A stretch of DNA of 64,000 nucleotides from Pezicula radicicola (GCA_003008705.1 PDUO01000053.1:251891-315890); one strand, 5' to 3'. Shown: positions 21,863 to 35,242, numbered from the stretch's first letter. The notes: generated from the sequence alone by a model not told the origin. Numbers and translations are program-made.

Positions 21863-22652
21863 TATCCGTCTTGAGGGAATTCGATCATGCGTCCGCGAGT
21901 GGAAGATCTGAGAGTTCCTTTGATAGAGAGAGAAGAGGACTTAAGGTCGACATCTAGCAGTTAAGAGCAACAGACTGCGAAGGGTGAGAAAAGTGCGTAA
22001 CGTGATAATCAGCGAATAATACAAGATATATAACAAACATACTGGAGGCACAGAAAACACTCTCGAACTTGCTCTAAGGCTAAACTGGATTAGGACTCTG
22101 TACCCTGTTCCGCCAACCACGGCCCTCGCCGATCTCACCACTAGATCGTCATTTGTTAGGGTGAGAGCGTTCAGTGCCAACCCTGACTACGCATTTTCTG
22201 CCGGATTCTGCAGCCCGCACAAATCTCACGCTTCCGATAAGGAAATTTGCGATTACTCTTCTTCGCACCCTGGCTTTTTGATTTCACTCATTCATTGCAT
22301 ATATCCTCGCATTACCATCGTCCATCGCAAGCTACAATATTCGGTCGGTAACAAATTCACTATCTATATAATAGTCCTGCTCGCCTTTACTCGTCCACAC
22401 CTCATCTCTTCTGCCATCCTCCAGCCTGCGCAGAAAATTACTAGCATCACGCAAAGTCAATCTCTTCTTTCATCGGCCTCCTCAGATTGTATTTAATCCC
22501 TCTTTCAGCCATCGTCAGTGTTGCTTTACCTCTTGGATCATTCGGGAAGATATTTACTAACTCCTCACTATCTAGCAACGAGCATCTAGGTGCTAGCAAA
22601 GCATTCACGCTTCGGGATTTCGATCGAAGTCTCTCGAGACTGCCACGAACGA
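21863..22652. promoter_or_regulatory. Shared upstream region of copper importer and dead copper ATPase
   Basis: This 790-bp space separates the two divergent starts. It contains pyrimidine-rich stretches and several short ORFs without domains (for example 22161-22496). I looked for copper-response motifs such as TTTGCTC and found only weak partial matches (CTTGCTCTA near 22069). Bidirectional control is inferred from position only. Confidence 0.35.
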
Positions 22653-23690
22653 ATGGTACTCTATCCACAGCCGCCGCCTACAGGCCATGTTACTACAACT
22701 GTCCTAATAAACAACATCCACTGTACCTCATGTCTCTCCTATATCTAGGAGGTTCTCAATATATTACAGCTAGCGCCGCTATCGACTACTACTAACTATG
22801 TATTACACGAGGTTACAATAGTCTACTTTCCCGAGCTCTCTATAAATGGTATATCTTAAGCCTTATCTAATGTAGTATTCGAGGTCTAGAGTATACGGAC
22901 CGAAGATGAATTCAGCAATAGTATCTATAAGCAAGATATAGTCTAGGCTCCCTAAGAATAGTTAGAACAGGCCGCTCAGATACTAAGTAAACAGGCGTCA
23001 ACACTATCATGGCGGTAGACAACAGCAGACCCTGGATTACTATATAATACCAATAACTAACCTAGTAAGAAATATATAGAACATTATATTGTTTATCAAA
23101 AGTCGAGCGAGAAGGCCGAGGTATCTAAGGATATTATAATAACTATCTCTAAGGTCTAAAAGTTTATATCTATATTTAGTATTACTAGTATAACTTATAT
23201 AGTATATATCCTCTCTATTAATAAGGGGGTATAGGAACTTGAATTCTTAGAGGATATTAGTATTAATCTACTTATAAATAGTATAACTATTATCTTTATT
23301 AGTTTAAAGAAGAATATTAATTAGATTATTAAGAGAATTAAAGATAAAGAATATAACTATTATATTAAGAATATTATTAAAGTTAATAAAGTATAAGAAG
23401 ATAATAAATAAATAAAGAGATTAGTTATAATTAGAATAACTAATATATTCTATAACTATTACTTATAATAGATAATAAAAGTTTTATTATTATCTTTTTT
23501 AAAACTTTTTATTATTAATAAAGTACTATTATATAAGAATTCTATTATAATAATTATATACTATCTTTAATATAATATTAATTATTAGTATATTAAATAT
23601 TAGTATTAATTCTTTATTAATTAATCTATTATATTCTACTAGTACTTCTTATTTAGTTCTAATATATATAAATATTATATATACCCTAGA
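22653..23690 (+). pseudogene. Copper P-type ATPase N-terminus killed by RIP
   Basis: From ATG 22653 the frame reads MVLYPQPPPTGHVTTTVLI then NNIHCTSCLSYI, a heavy-metal-associated (HMA) domain with its CxxC copper site intact. TAG and TAA codons then break the frame in place of Q/W codons. A second HMA-like unit follows at about 23140-23400: SINKGV, LEFLEDISINLLINSITI. There the expected GMTCASC-type loop reads SITSITYIVY, so its cysteines have become tyrosine (TGC to TAC). Further AT-rich sequence to about 23690 may be the next domain but cannot be read with confidence. The phosphorylation (DKTG) and membrane regions are absent. By family this was a Cu(I) exporter like fungal detoxification ATPases. 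Confidence 0.7.
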
Positions 23691-24960
23691 AGTAGTATCG
23701 TTCAATTCCGGTTCCGTCTTAGGAAGCGAGCTCTGCTGCTTTAATTAGGTAGCTGACCAAGCGAGACTAAGCAGGGGGGAGTCGTACTAATATTAAGTAA
23801 TACAGCCTTCGGCTACAGTTTCTAATATAATATAAATACTACCCTGCCCTAGCTACTCTACCCTCCCTCTATCATTATCCTCTTCTAACTTTTCCAACTC
23901 GTCGCTCGGCCTGATTTATATACTTATAACCCCTACGACTACTTTACCTCCTTCACAACAACTATACTACCTACAGTAAAGCTGGTTAAGGGAGTTCTGA
24001 CACCTACCTCGAGCTCTTCGACCTAGAAGGTATACTTTTATATCCTTCTGATCGTCCTTCTTAAGTTATACCACCGACTTGGATATAACTACTCTCTCTA
24101 CCTCAGTCCTATATCTTGTTGACTTCAGCTCTCTCCTACTCTTGAGAGTAACCTCCATACCTTTACTACTATCCCTATACATCGGCCAGAGATTATAAGG
24201 GTAAGGTCTATTCATTGAAGATATATATTTATGAAACAAGACTAATAAGAAAAATAGCTCATAGTAGCAGGAACTTATTCTACCTTACTATACCGTGGCG
24301 ATGGTATTATTGGAATAGTATTGATGAGTTTCCCGCAAGGTTAGACGCTGATGTAGGTTCCTAGCGTCGTCGTCAGCTTCATATAATACGTTAGGTCGAG
24401 GTTTATCCTATGTACTAACCAGGGACTGGCGGAGGAGCTGTATAGATACCCTGCGGAGAAGGATATTACGCGATCATTTCGACCCGGAGGTTATACTACT
24501 TAAGTTACCCCAAACTAACGGCTAAGCAATAGTACCTTTTAAGAGGAAGGATTATACCATTCAGGATTGTATTCTGGCTATACTTTAAGCTTGGCCATAC
24601 AGGAAGATTTACCGATCATAGTACTATCTCTCGATTCTTGGTATAGCCGAAGGAAGCTAAGTAGTAGGTATTGGGAATTACAAAGAGGATAAGTTGTATA
24701 ACCTCGGATATAGTACTATCCGGTTCTTTCTTTGAGTTCAGGTAGATATATCAGGGTATCGATATAGCTCTTGTACATTACAGGAATAGATATAATGTAT
24801 TCTAACTATATTTAAATCATTTATAAGGCGGAATATTACAGAGGAATTCTCGCGAGAAGGGCGGCAAGGCAGAAATAGTACGTGGCGTAGACTAGATACG
24901 AGGAACCTTTGGGTTTGATGTTACAGAGCTATATCAACGCTCAGATAATGCCTCTAGTAG
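23691..24960. other. Decayed region before the first LINE
   Basis: Composition is mixed and RIP-like with many TA steps. It may hold the 5' part of the retrotransposon that follows (5' UTR and start of ORF1), but I could not read a sure frame. No LTR, tRNA or other gene is seen. Confidence 0.35.
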
Positions 24961-25077
24961 AGATGTGATCCTAACCCTAAGAGCGGAGACCTTGCCATAT
25001 CAACAGTGACAGCCCAAGAAGCTACTATACTCAAGAACACTACAGGAATATAGGAAAAGGGGGTTGCGGAGGAAGCA

Positions 25078-25959
25078 GAAGTCCAGATCCCTACATACAG
25101 TGTAACAGTCCATGGTATCTACTCCAAATCAATAGACCTAAGTAGAATAGAGGAAGCTAAACAAAGGCTAGCTCTAGCCAACATTAGAATGGTTCCAAAC
25201 ATGAAAGAGAAGATCAAAAAGATCTCATGGATCTCAAGGGTACATGAAGTGAAGATGAAATCATTGATTATAATTGAATTTACAGACCCATAAACAGCAA
25301 ACACTGTGATCGAAGGCGGGCTTGTCTACCAGGATCAATTCCATGAATATGAACTACACAGCCCAGAGAGCAGAGTAAAGCAATACTTCAAATACCAAGA
25401 ATATAGCTATATTGGAACCCGGTGCTATAAGTAAGACAGGTGCGGGTGGTGCTTACTCCCTCATCCAACCCAGGAATGCCTTACAACCAACGAAAAGGAC
25501 CACAACAGAAAAGATCAAAGAAAATGTGTAAACTGTAACGCAACCTATGAATTATAGAGCAGTCAATGCCCGAAAAGGAAAGCAGAGATCGAATTCAGAA
25601 AGCAAATTAGACCTGAGAGAGGTATACTACACTTTGTACCAATGACTATCCAGGACAACAACCAAAATGGACGATATACAGGAATAAGAGAGGACTTTCC
25701 AACACTCTCTACTATCCCTACCTTAGCAGTAAGTCAAACCTTAATACCAATATCTACTCAGCCTAGAGCAGTAGGCCGACCTAGAATAAACAGATCCTAT
25801 TCCCCATCAAAATCAGACACTACAGGACACCGTGGCCTAATAAGAGGCCGATCCCCCCTTAGAACCGGGGGGAAAGAGAACACGTGTCCAGAAAAGCCAA
25901 TGAGAGCTGCGGCTAGAAGGAACACTGCAGTACTAGCAGAGATAGACAACATTATGTAG
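25078..25959 (+). pseudogene. LINE copy 1 ORF1 (gag-like, zinc knuckles)
   Basis: One frame runs through this region with stops at former Gln/Trp codons (TAA near 25291 and 25432, TAG near 25554). It contains a helical N-terminal part (IPTYSVTVHGIYSKSIDLSR) and a two-knuckle zinc region: RCGWCLLPHPTQEC near 25440-25480 and CVNCNATYEL-x-SSQCPKRK near 25530-25580. The second lacks the usual His, as in many Tad-type ORF1 proteins. The Pro/Arg-rich tail ends at TAG 25957-25959. Such proteins bind element RNA. Confidence 0.7.
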
Positions 25960-25981
25960 ACAGAAAACAACTCACTCTCTG

Positions 25982-28900
25982 ATGAATAAGGAACCCTATC
26001 TCTCTATCCTACAGTACAACACAAGAAAGTCAAAGAACCAGGTCATGGCATCATTTCTTCGGGATCCAAAGGTACTAGAATACAATATTCTAGCTATCCA
26101 AGAGCCTTGGAGAAACCCGTCTATAACAATAACACACAACCCGATCACCCAGAAATACCACCTCTTATTTCCGAAAGATATAAAAGAGTAGCCTGCCCGA
26201 ACTTACTTCTTTGTAAGCAAAAGACTAGACAATATAAAATAGAGATTCACAGACTACAGCCAAGACCTAGGGTCTCTGACAGTACGTACCTTAGGTAACA
26301 CAGCAGAGGCAAGGGAAATCACTATTTATAATGTATACAACCCACCGCTTACAAGATTTGAAGAAGGTACACTTCCTCTTCTCCAAGAAGCTCTCTAAAT
26401 TGAAATAAAACAAGAAAAGATCATCATAGGGGACTTTAACCTCCACCATGAGATATGGGCAGGAACAAACATCACAGCTACAGACGCGGAGGCTGCACAC
26501 TTAATAACACTTATCCAAGACCACGGATTGTTCCGCTACCTCCCACAGGGCACGGTCACCTAGGAAGAAGGAGACTCATCTAGCTATATCGACCTAGTAT
26601 ATACTACTCCGGAAATATACTCGAGGATAGTAGAATGCCGCGTAGACAGACAACTTAACCACCACTTAGACCACCTCCTGATTAGTATACTCCTAGACCT
26701 AGAAACTAAGAAAACAAAAATAAGAGAAAAATAGATCTGGAGTAAGATAGACGATAAAATATTCTACAAAACACTAAGGGAGACTCTCCCACGATTCCAC
26801 TCCCTAGAGTCCCCACGCGACATCGACAGCTATACCCAAGACCTAATCAACAGCGCCGCCGAAGCTACCACCCCTAGGAGACTCATAGGTCCAAATCAAT
26901 TCTCAAACCCGGGGTTCATAGAGGTATACAAGCAGGCACAAAAAGAGGCGAGAAGATACAAGCGCACCCACTCACGTGAACACACAGCTAAGAGCAGGGA
27001 AGCCTACAGAAAAGCCCGAAACAGAAAAGGTAGGATAATAGGGAAGGCCCTAAGGACAGCCCACTAAGAAAGAGTCGAGGAAGCCTCAAAATCACCGGAA
27101 AAAATATGGAAACTTGCTAAATAGGCCAAAAATAGAGGAGCGAATACCTATACTCTAATACCCGCCCTGAAAGATAGAGTAGGATAGCTTAAGACAGAGG
27201 CAGTAGACAAGGCAGACCTCCTCCATCAAGCTTTCTTCCCAAGGCCGCCCGACCCAGATCTAAGTGACATTGAAGGATTTCAATACCCCTCCCTAATCAG
27301 ACTCGAAGCTATTACAAGACAAGAGATTAGGCAAGCAATTATGAAAGCCCCGGCCAAAAAGACACCAGGAGTAGACGGCATTCCTAATAAGATCCTCCAT
27401 AAAGTAATCAATCAAATCCTCGTCTACCTCGAGTATCTCTTCAATGTATACCTACGAATCGGCTACTATCCAGAGTACTTTAAAACGTCAACGACCGTTG
27501 TTCTTAGGAAACTTGGAAAAGAGTTATACCAGGAAGCTAAGTCATACCGGCCAATTGCCCTCCTTAGTATACTCGGGAAGTCATTAGAATTAGTCCTAGC
27601 TAGCAGGATCAGCTACTGCGTGGAAAAGTATAACCTACTCCCCGACTACCATGTAGGCGGGCGAAAAGCAAGGTCTACGGAATTGGTAATCCATCACATC
27701 CTTGAAACTATCTACAAGGCCTGGGGAGAGAAGAAAGTCACTAGCCTACTCCTACTAGACGTGTCAGGGGCTTACGACAATGTTTCTTATGAACGTCTCC
27801 TCCACAACCTCCAAAAAAGATATATCGACACTTCGATAATTAAATGGATTAAGAGTTTTCTGATAGACAGAAAGACTATATTAAGCTTCGACGGATACCA
27901 GTCGCCAATATACACCACTAGCACAGGTATCCCCCAGGGATCTCCCCTCTCGCCAATCCTATACCTCTTCTATAATACCGACCTAGTCGAGGCCTGTAAC
28001 TCAGAGCTAAACACAAAAAGCCTCGGATACATCGATGATATTGGGATTCTTGTATGGAGTAAAACAATAAAGGAGAACTATAAACGACTTAAAGCAATAC
28101 ATAACAAAGCACAGTTATGGGCCACAAAACATATATCTGTTTTCGCTCCTAGTAAATACCAGCTCACACACCATACTAGGTAAAGAATAGAGGACCAACT
28201 TAACCAAGCAATAAAGATTAGGGAAGTCGAGATTAAGCTAAAAGTAAAATATAAATACCTCGGCCTTATAATCGATACAAGACTTAAATGGAAAGCCTAC
28301 ATCGACCGAATCAAAGGCAGAGTGAACAAATCTATCCAAGCCCTCTCCAGCCTGGCAGGCTTAACCTGGGGAATGAAGCTCGGAGATATTCGGAGAATCT
28401 ACGAAGTAGTAGTAATCCCTCAAATCTTTTACGGATGCTCAGCATGGGGGGTTATTAAAAACAGGGGGACGGATACACTAAGGAATTTGTGAAATCACTT
28501 AATAGTATCCAGGCCAAAGCCGCACAGGTAATAAGCGGGGCCTTCCGAGTAATATCAATACCTACCCTTAATGTAGAAACATTCCTTCTCCCTATGGAAC
28601 AACGGCTCTGGAAAGAAAGGAACCTAGCGCTCGCAAGACTCCTTATAGCCACTACACCGCTCCAGATTAGACCGGCTTAGTAAACAAGACCGAGCAGGAA
28701 CTCTCGTAAAACCCTGCTACAATTCCTATTCCAAGGACTAGTAAACCAATCAGCCGTTAACCTCCAATCATTAGAAAGAATACCTCCAGTTATTACTACG
28801 CCATGGTGGTAACTACCTAAAATCTCGATCTACAAGATAAAACAGGCAGTAACCCGATACCTAGACTACTATAGACGAGAATACCTAGACGCTATAGAAA

Positions 28901-29815
28901 TCTATATAGACGGCAGCGGTATTGAAGGTAAAATCGGAGCGGCGGCAGTAGTACCACGGTAAGGGCGGGTAAAGAAGGTATTTATGGGCGATAAATATAC
29001 ATCTACAGTCTATGCCGTAGAACTCAAAGGTATATATCTCGGACTTAAAATTGCCCAACAAGAACTAGGAGACTCGTAACGTGAAATCCTAATATATACA
29101 GACAACCAAGCAGTAGTTACAATCACAGGAAATCCAAGAAGCCGCTCAGGGGTATATCTACTAATAGAAATCATCAAGCTTATTAACGAGTTACGACTAT
29201 ACACTAGGTACATCGAAATCTCATGGATACTAGTATATATAGGGGTCCCGGGTAACGAAGCGGCAGACCTCGCCGCTAAGGAAGCCACTGGATGGAGAAG
29301 CAATGGATCAAGAGCAAGGCCATCTATTAAGCTGAATCAGCTCTTCTCATTAAAATCTAACCTAATCACCTGGATCAAACAAGTAGTACTGAATGTATAG
29401 GAGACAAACTGGGCGCAAGTAACCAAAGGCCGTAACTCTTTCAGATATACCCCAAGGCCAGGATATAAAGTTCTTGAATTCCACCGAGATGTAAATAAGA
29501 GACTGAGCTCTATTATTATACAACTCCGAACAGGTAAAATAGGCTTAAATGCCTACCTCTACAGTAGAAAAGTTCCAGGAATCGACAGCCCTAACTATAC
29601 CTATGGTTTTAGGCTTCAAACGATCGAATATATCCTCGTCGATTGTAGGAAACACCGGGATCTTCGGCGATACCTCTTAGGACCAGGACACAAAACTATG
29701 GATAAGGTACTGAGTACACCTAAACTTATACTTAAAGCCGTAGAATTTATAGAGGCAACTTAGCTCCTAGGGCAATTCAGGAGGCCAGAGGAGGAAGAAA
29801 CGTACGACGAGTAGA
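25982..29815 (+). pseudogene. LINE copy 1 ORF2: endonuclease, RT and RNase H
   Basis: The endonuclease begins YLSILQYNTRKSK (25991) with IIGDFNLHHEIWAG near 26425. The reverse transcriptase is open without a stop at 27341-28183 (280 codons), with TPGVDGIPNKIL, LLLDVSGAYDNV, GIPQGSPLSPILYLF and the catalytic YIDDIGIL near 28025. A frame change lies near 28460. RNase H at about 28890-29290 keeps YIDGSG, AVELKGI and YTDNQAV. A C-terminal segment reads VDCRKHRDLRRYLLGPG. Several TAG stops (for example in the endonuclease, GTVT-stop-EEGDSS) make it dead, although the RT core is unbroken. Confidence 0.82.
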
Positions 29816-30478
29816 ACCGGGGGGAGACTGATTTATTTATAGAAGCAGAAAAGTAAGCATAAAGTGCGGCGACATAGGACAAACTGTACAATAGCTAGTA
29901 GATACGCCAAGTCATGAATCGAGGCCCTAGGGCACCTATTCATGTTCAAGGCATAAGATACGTATAAGGCGGAAGATCTAGCCTTATATAAGCCTGCATA
30001 GCGGCCTTAAGGCTGCCGGAACGGGCGTAAAATTGAATAAATCAATCAATCTGTTCTATATAAGGAATCAAGAAAATCAATCAATCAACTGAGAATTAGC
30101 CATAAACCAGAATCAATTATATTGGTTAGGAAGATCGAGGTTATCGCGCTAAGAATGGAATCGGAAGAAGAAGGTGTAGGGTAGATACGTCAATCAGGTT
30201 GACTACGCATCAAAACGAGTAAAGCAGTGGTATTAGAGAACTCAAGGAAATAAAAGGAGTATACAGGCGACACGAACCCGCCAGCATCATAAAGTCAACG
30301 AGTCAATAGAGTAACACAGGGCCGGGCAGACAGCGTCGTAAGCAATATAGATAGTACGATTGAGGTATTAGCAGATGTTCTATATACACCACGACCGAAA
30401 CATATCCAAAAACGATCGAAAGTATATCTAGTAGCGGAAAAAACGACGGCTAGAGGTAGAGCGATAGAAGTCGATATA

Positions 30479-31590
30479 ATGGAGGTAATTAGCTCTTTCC
30501 TCGTGGTGGTTGAAGATTTAAAGGCTAGTAACAGTAAGCTTTATACAACTAATGACGAGCTCAAGATAGGCAACGAAGAACTCAAAATATATATTATAAA
30601 ACTGATTGAGGAATTAGTAGAAGTAAAGACTCAACTCACCGACGTAAAGATACAATTAGTAGATATAGTATTACTCATAGGTAGATTTTCAAGGACTGGA
30701 GCAGCTAGGTCGGGACCACGAACTCCAACAGGTGAATCTCTACGGCAATCCTACACCTTAGCCCTTACAGGATCTATCAATATATCCTCCAGAATAATAA
30801 ATACAAGGGAAAATACCCCCGCGGGAGTGACAATCAATATACAATGAATGAAAGATAAAAATAATATAGTACTCGAGAATATCCTAGATACCAAAAAACG
30901 AATTAAAACTATAGTATAAGTAGATGATACCCTCAAAGAAGTCCAGATCATAGGTATCCAAGTCCGGGGATACAAGGTAAGGGTACTTATATCCACCGAG
31001 AGGGAAGCGGCCCTACTTCGAACCAACGATAGTTAAGTATTCGAAGGAGCGAGAACCAGAGGCGAGGACTAGTACCTAATCAAGATAGACGATGTAGTTA
31101 AGGTAACCATAGTTAAAGAAGATGGATATATAATCAAAGACAATTTTTCCCAGATATTTTATATTAAGAACAGAGCGACAGGGGTCATGAAGGTACTCTG
31201 GTTATCCAAAGGCAATAAGCTAGCAGGGTCGATGGTAGTCTTTCTAGCTAGTGTAGAGGAGGTACAGTATATAATAAAAGATCGGTTGATTAAGATCAGA
31301 GGCTAAATCGTATTCGCTAGTTAATTTCTTAGGGTAGCTAGGCCTATCAGATACTACAACTATAACCAATATAGTCACTACCAATCGAGATATATACATG
31401 ATACAACCTATGGCAACTACTCGCGTGATCATTACACCGATTCATGTATAGTAACGGAAAAGAAATACCCTATATATAGAGACGCCTATACAGTCACCGA
31501 TCCAGGTTACCTAGTCTATAGAAGAGAAAAGGCAAATCTGATTCAAGTAAGCAGAGACCCAGAGTTACAGGCATAAGTATTATCATTGTA
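30479..31590 (+). pseudogene. LINE copy 2 ORF1 remnant
   Basis: A 122-codon open frame at 30479-30847 encodes a coiled coil (DELKIGNEELKIYIIKLIEE) followed by a Ser/Thr/Arg-rich linker. Downstream, frames with TAA/TAG breaks read VQIIGIQVRGYKVRVLIST-like sense and a probable C-terminal region to about 31590. No intact zinc knuckle could be read. The position and coiled coil fit a Tad-clade ORF1. Confidence 0.55.
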
Positions 31591-31599
31591 TACCTAATT

Positions 31600-34500
31600 C
31601 TATCGGAAAATTATAAGTGAATATAGCTAGAAGAAGAGAAGTATAATTGAGTATCCTTAATGATAGTTTAACGTAGGACTTTGAGCTGATTATAGTTACA
31701 GAACCTAATATAGTAGATATAAATGGTGAACTAGTAGTATATCAATATACTCACTGGACCGTCATTAGACCAACTCTAACTCGAAATAACTCAGTTATTC
31801 ACTCCTTTAGATTACTCATCTATATTAATAAGAAAACCTAGTTTCGATAAATCAGTATTCTGTCCCCTGATATTACGGCCGGGCTTTTGACTATGGCTAT
31901 ACAGAGGATCCTAGTGATCTCAGTGTACGTTCTACGAGACCCGTCGGTATCCAATGACCAGAACACCAGAGAATTAATAGAGAGACTACGCCTGATCACA
32001 GAGGTATAGAGAGAGGCGAAAGGAAAATAGGGCGTGGATATCCAGCTATTCATAGTAGGGGACTTTAATAGGTACGACCAGTTATAGGGAGGTGATGTAG
32101 CTACCTCATCTCAATACCACGGGGAAGGAACTCCGATCCTAGAGTAGATAGGGAACATTGGGATGAATAGTATACTACCAAGGGGTATAAAAACATTCAA
32201 AGTTAGCCCGTATAAAACGACTATTGACCTAGTACTTATATCGGATGGAATATTCCAAAGAATATTGATATATTAGATACATGGAATAGAACATGGATCA
32301 GACCACCGGGCGATCTCCTCAACGTTCAGCGATAAGAGGGTAGAGAGGATGGTATCCCCAAAACTCGACTTTCGGAAGACAGACTAGGAGGTAGTCTATT
32401 GTGATTTAAGGAAGCGAATGGACCACCTCGTAACAATTGATACAATAGATGAACTAGAACACTAAACAGAGGAGATTATACACCAAGTACAAGAGGCAGC
32501 GATGAGACATACACCGCAGACCAGGCTATCGCCATATATAAAAGCCTGGTAGGATAATGAACTCTCTATACTACGACACGAATATACAATACTCCGTAAT
32601 AGAGGTACCAATCACAACAGAAACAGACACCATCAACCTCACCTTGAGGATCAGATTAGGGCAGTGAAGCGAAGGTTCCACGAAGCTATCCAAGCCAAAA
32701 AGAGACTACACTGGTAAGGCTTCTTAGAAGACCCTGGCAATATCTAGAAGGCGGCGCGATATCTCAAGTCAGGGGAGTTAGTGTCCGGTAATGTCCCGAT
32801 ACTTATAGAAGACGGAAGCGAGGTAGAGGAGGAGAAGGAAAAGGCTGAAATCCTGCTGAAAACCTTCTTTCCACCAATACCTAACGGATAGACAACAGCA
32901 ATACTAGAGTACCAAGTACCCATCATCTACGATAATCCAGATCTCACAATGGGTGAAATCGAGGAGGCAATATCACAGGTCAAGCCGTGGAAAGCACCAG
33001 GAGTAGATGGTCTACCTAATATAGTATAGAAAGAGACATAGCCGATATTGAAGGGGTGGATATACGCCATCTTTCATACCTCTATTAGATTAGGGACTAT
33101 ACCAACTATATGGAAAACAGCGTGAATACTACCTCTCCGGAAACCAGATAAGCTGAATTACATAGTCCCGAAAGTATATCGGCCTATCTCTCTCCTATCA
33201 ACATTAGGAAAAATCTTAGAGTTAGTAGTAACTAAACAGCTATTATACTAGGCGGAAATATATAATCTCCTCCCAGTGGGTTAGTTTAGAGTACAGCCAA
33301 GGAAGTCTTGTGAACAGGCGCTAGTACTCCTAACTGAAAAGATTAAGGAGGCCTGGAGAAAAGGGAAAGTATTATCACTAGTAAGCTTTAATATCAAAGG
33401 GGCCTACAATGGAGTACCCAGAGAGGTCATGACGGGTAAACTAGCTAAGAAAGGTATCCCAGTTAATATAGTCCAATGGGTGAGTTCATTTTATATAAAT
33501 AGACGAGCTATAGTTGTAGTCAATAGTATAGAAACAGAGGCTATAGACATCACCTTCCTAGGACTACCTCAAGGATCACTACTTTCGCCTATCTTATATA
33601 TTTTCTTTAATGCTGACTTAGTGGAGGAAAGGGCTAACAATAGGAAGGGGGCGATGGGGTTTGTTGACGACTATACAAGGTAGACAACTAGTGATAGTAT
33701 AGAGGAAAATATAGAAACCCTCTAGAATAAGGTAGTCCCAAGAGCTCTTAAGTAGGCTATAGATAGTGGAGCTACATTTAAGGGAGACAAAACGACACTG
33801 ATCTACTTCATACATTTCCGGAATACTAAGAAGATCGTATTACTACTATAAGCCCTCCGAGTTGGGGAAGCCGTAGTAGTACTATCACAATCGGTAAAGA
33901 TCTTAGGAGTGATATTCGACTATGAGTTGAACTTTAAAGAATATATAGCAAGAGCGGTAAAACAAGGCTAGAAAGGTATCCAAGTACTCTCGAGACTCAG
34001 AGGTATCAGACTAGCCATAGTACGGCAACTATATAAGGCCACAGTCATGTCCAAAGTTGATTATACAGTATCAGTATGGTTCTTACCATACTTAGGTAAG
34101 GCTATGCCAATATAGATGCAGGGACTTCTAATACCGATACAACGGGTAGCGGTAAAAGCAATCATGAACTACTTCCGGACGGTTGTAGAGGAGGCTGCCT
34201 ATGCGGAGGTATATGTACTCCCAACACAGGCCTGGTTGGTACGGAAGATCACTAAGTTCTGGGTAGACTATTATATACTCCCTAAGATAAACTTAGTATA
34301 GGGATATATAGAGAAAGCAACAGTAGCCGAGCTAGACTACTTATATAAATCGCCGCTCATGTTTATAAGAACTTATACAATGTATCTCTTAGATGATATA
34401 GAAACTATTGACGCCTTTACTATTGCCCCATGGCAATAGTCACTAAGATAAGTGATTCATATCTCTCGAGAAAAAGAGGAGGCTATAAAATATTACTAAA

Positions 34501-35060
34501 GTATACAAGGAATAGAAATCTAAATATTTATAGATATATCTATAAAGAACGGTAAAGTAGGTTATAGTATTGTAGCCTGGGTTGACAGCTCAGCTAAGAC
34601 TGAAGTACTACGTACCATCGGTATAAGCGATATAGTAAACGTCTATATAGCAGAGCTAGGGGCAATAATGGAAGTAGTAGAATAGGTAGACAGGATGCTC
34701 GCTGCTTCTCCTAGTACATAGGGAATTATAGTCTACTCAGACGGTATATCAGTGCTGTAGGCAATAGTAAACCCAAGACATCAAAGCAGGTAAACCCTGA
34801 TCCGACGGGCTACTAAAATACTATGGGATAATTAAGTAAAGGGAAAGCACCTCTAGTTAGTATAGGTCCCAAGCCACGCAGGGATTCCAGGCAATGAAGT
34901 AGTAGATATACTGGCAGCGACAACCACCACATCAGAGAGCGTAGTAGCGACTCCGCCGTGGCTCAAAGGCAAGCGGCAACACTTATACGGAACTCCCAGC
35001 GGTTTGGGGTTTGAAGTGGTTGTTCTAGAGAGAAGGTAGCGGGACTGTAAATACATGGGC
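31600..35060 (+). pseudogene. LINE copy 2 ORF2: endonuclease, RT and RNase H
   Basis: Endonuclease sense is seen at 31630-32340 (IIVTEPNIVDI, LFIVGDFNRYDQL, EHGSDHRAIS). Reverse transcriptase spans about 32980-33690, with KAPGVDGLPNIV, YRPISLLSTLGKILELV, LPQGSLLSPILYIF and the catalytic FVDDYTR at 33660-33680. The conserved FDxxGAYN is now FNIKGAYN, so one catalytic Asp is lost (GAT to AAT). RNase H at about 34525-34920 begins FIDISIKNGKVGYSIVAWV. Trp codons are replaced by TAG throughout. Confidence 0.75.
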
Positions 35061-35242
35061 TGTAGGATGATTCTGATCCCGTGACGTAATTATGTATTTA
35101 GTATAGGTTAACTAGGAGTGGGGCTACATAGGGCCAGCGGCCCTAAACAGCCAATAGGAATAAATCAAATCAAATCAAATCTGTTCTATATTTCCAACAG
35201 AAATAACTGATAAGAGTGTGTTTTGGAAAGCTATGCAGGATT

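Larger units (their letters stand above)
24960..30060 (+). mobile_element. Tad-like non-LTR retrotransposon, copy 1 (dead)
   Basis: The order gag-like ORF1 with zinc knuckles, endonuclease, reverse transcriptase, RNase H and C-terminal zinc region is that of the fungal Tad clade. The 3' end is AATAAATCAATCAAT, a short-repeat tail, followed by CTGTTCTATA (30051-30060). The 5' boundary is uncertain. Stops are nearly all TAG or TAA at former Trp/Gln codons. Damage is lighter than in copy 2, which lies immediately downstream. Confidence 0.8.
30180..35190 (+). mobile_element. Tad-like non-LTR retrotransposon, copy 2 (dead, different family member)
   Basis: This second LINE follows the first in the same orientation. 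It has the same domain order but clearly different protein sequence, so it is another subfamily rather than a duplicate. The 3' end is AATAAATCAAATCAAATC then CTGTTCTATA (35181-35190), the same ten bases that follow the tail of copy 1. RIP damage is heavy, with TAG at almost every expected Trp codon. Confidence 0.78.

Noticed and set aside
24960..35190. LTR retrotransposon
   Set aside because: No direct long repeats flank the region. Domain order with an N-terminal endonuclease and short-repeat tails identifies non-LTR elements.
25000..35200. TAG reassigned to Trp or Gln
   Set aside because: TAG replaces Trp and Gln codons in many frames, but intact genes in the same window (cyclin, phosphatase, Ctr) use TGG and CAG normally, and the damaged frames also contain TAA. 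CpA to TpA mutation explains all of it.
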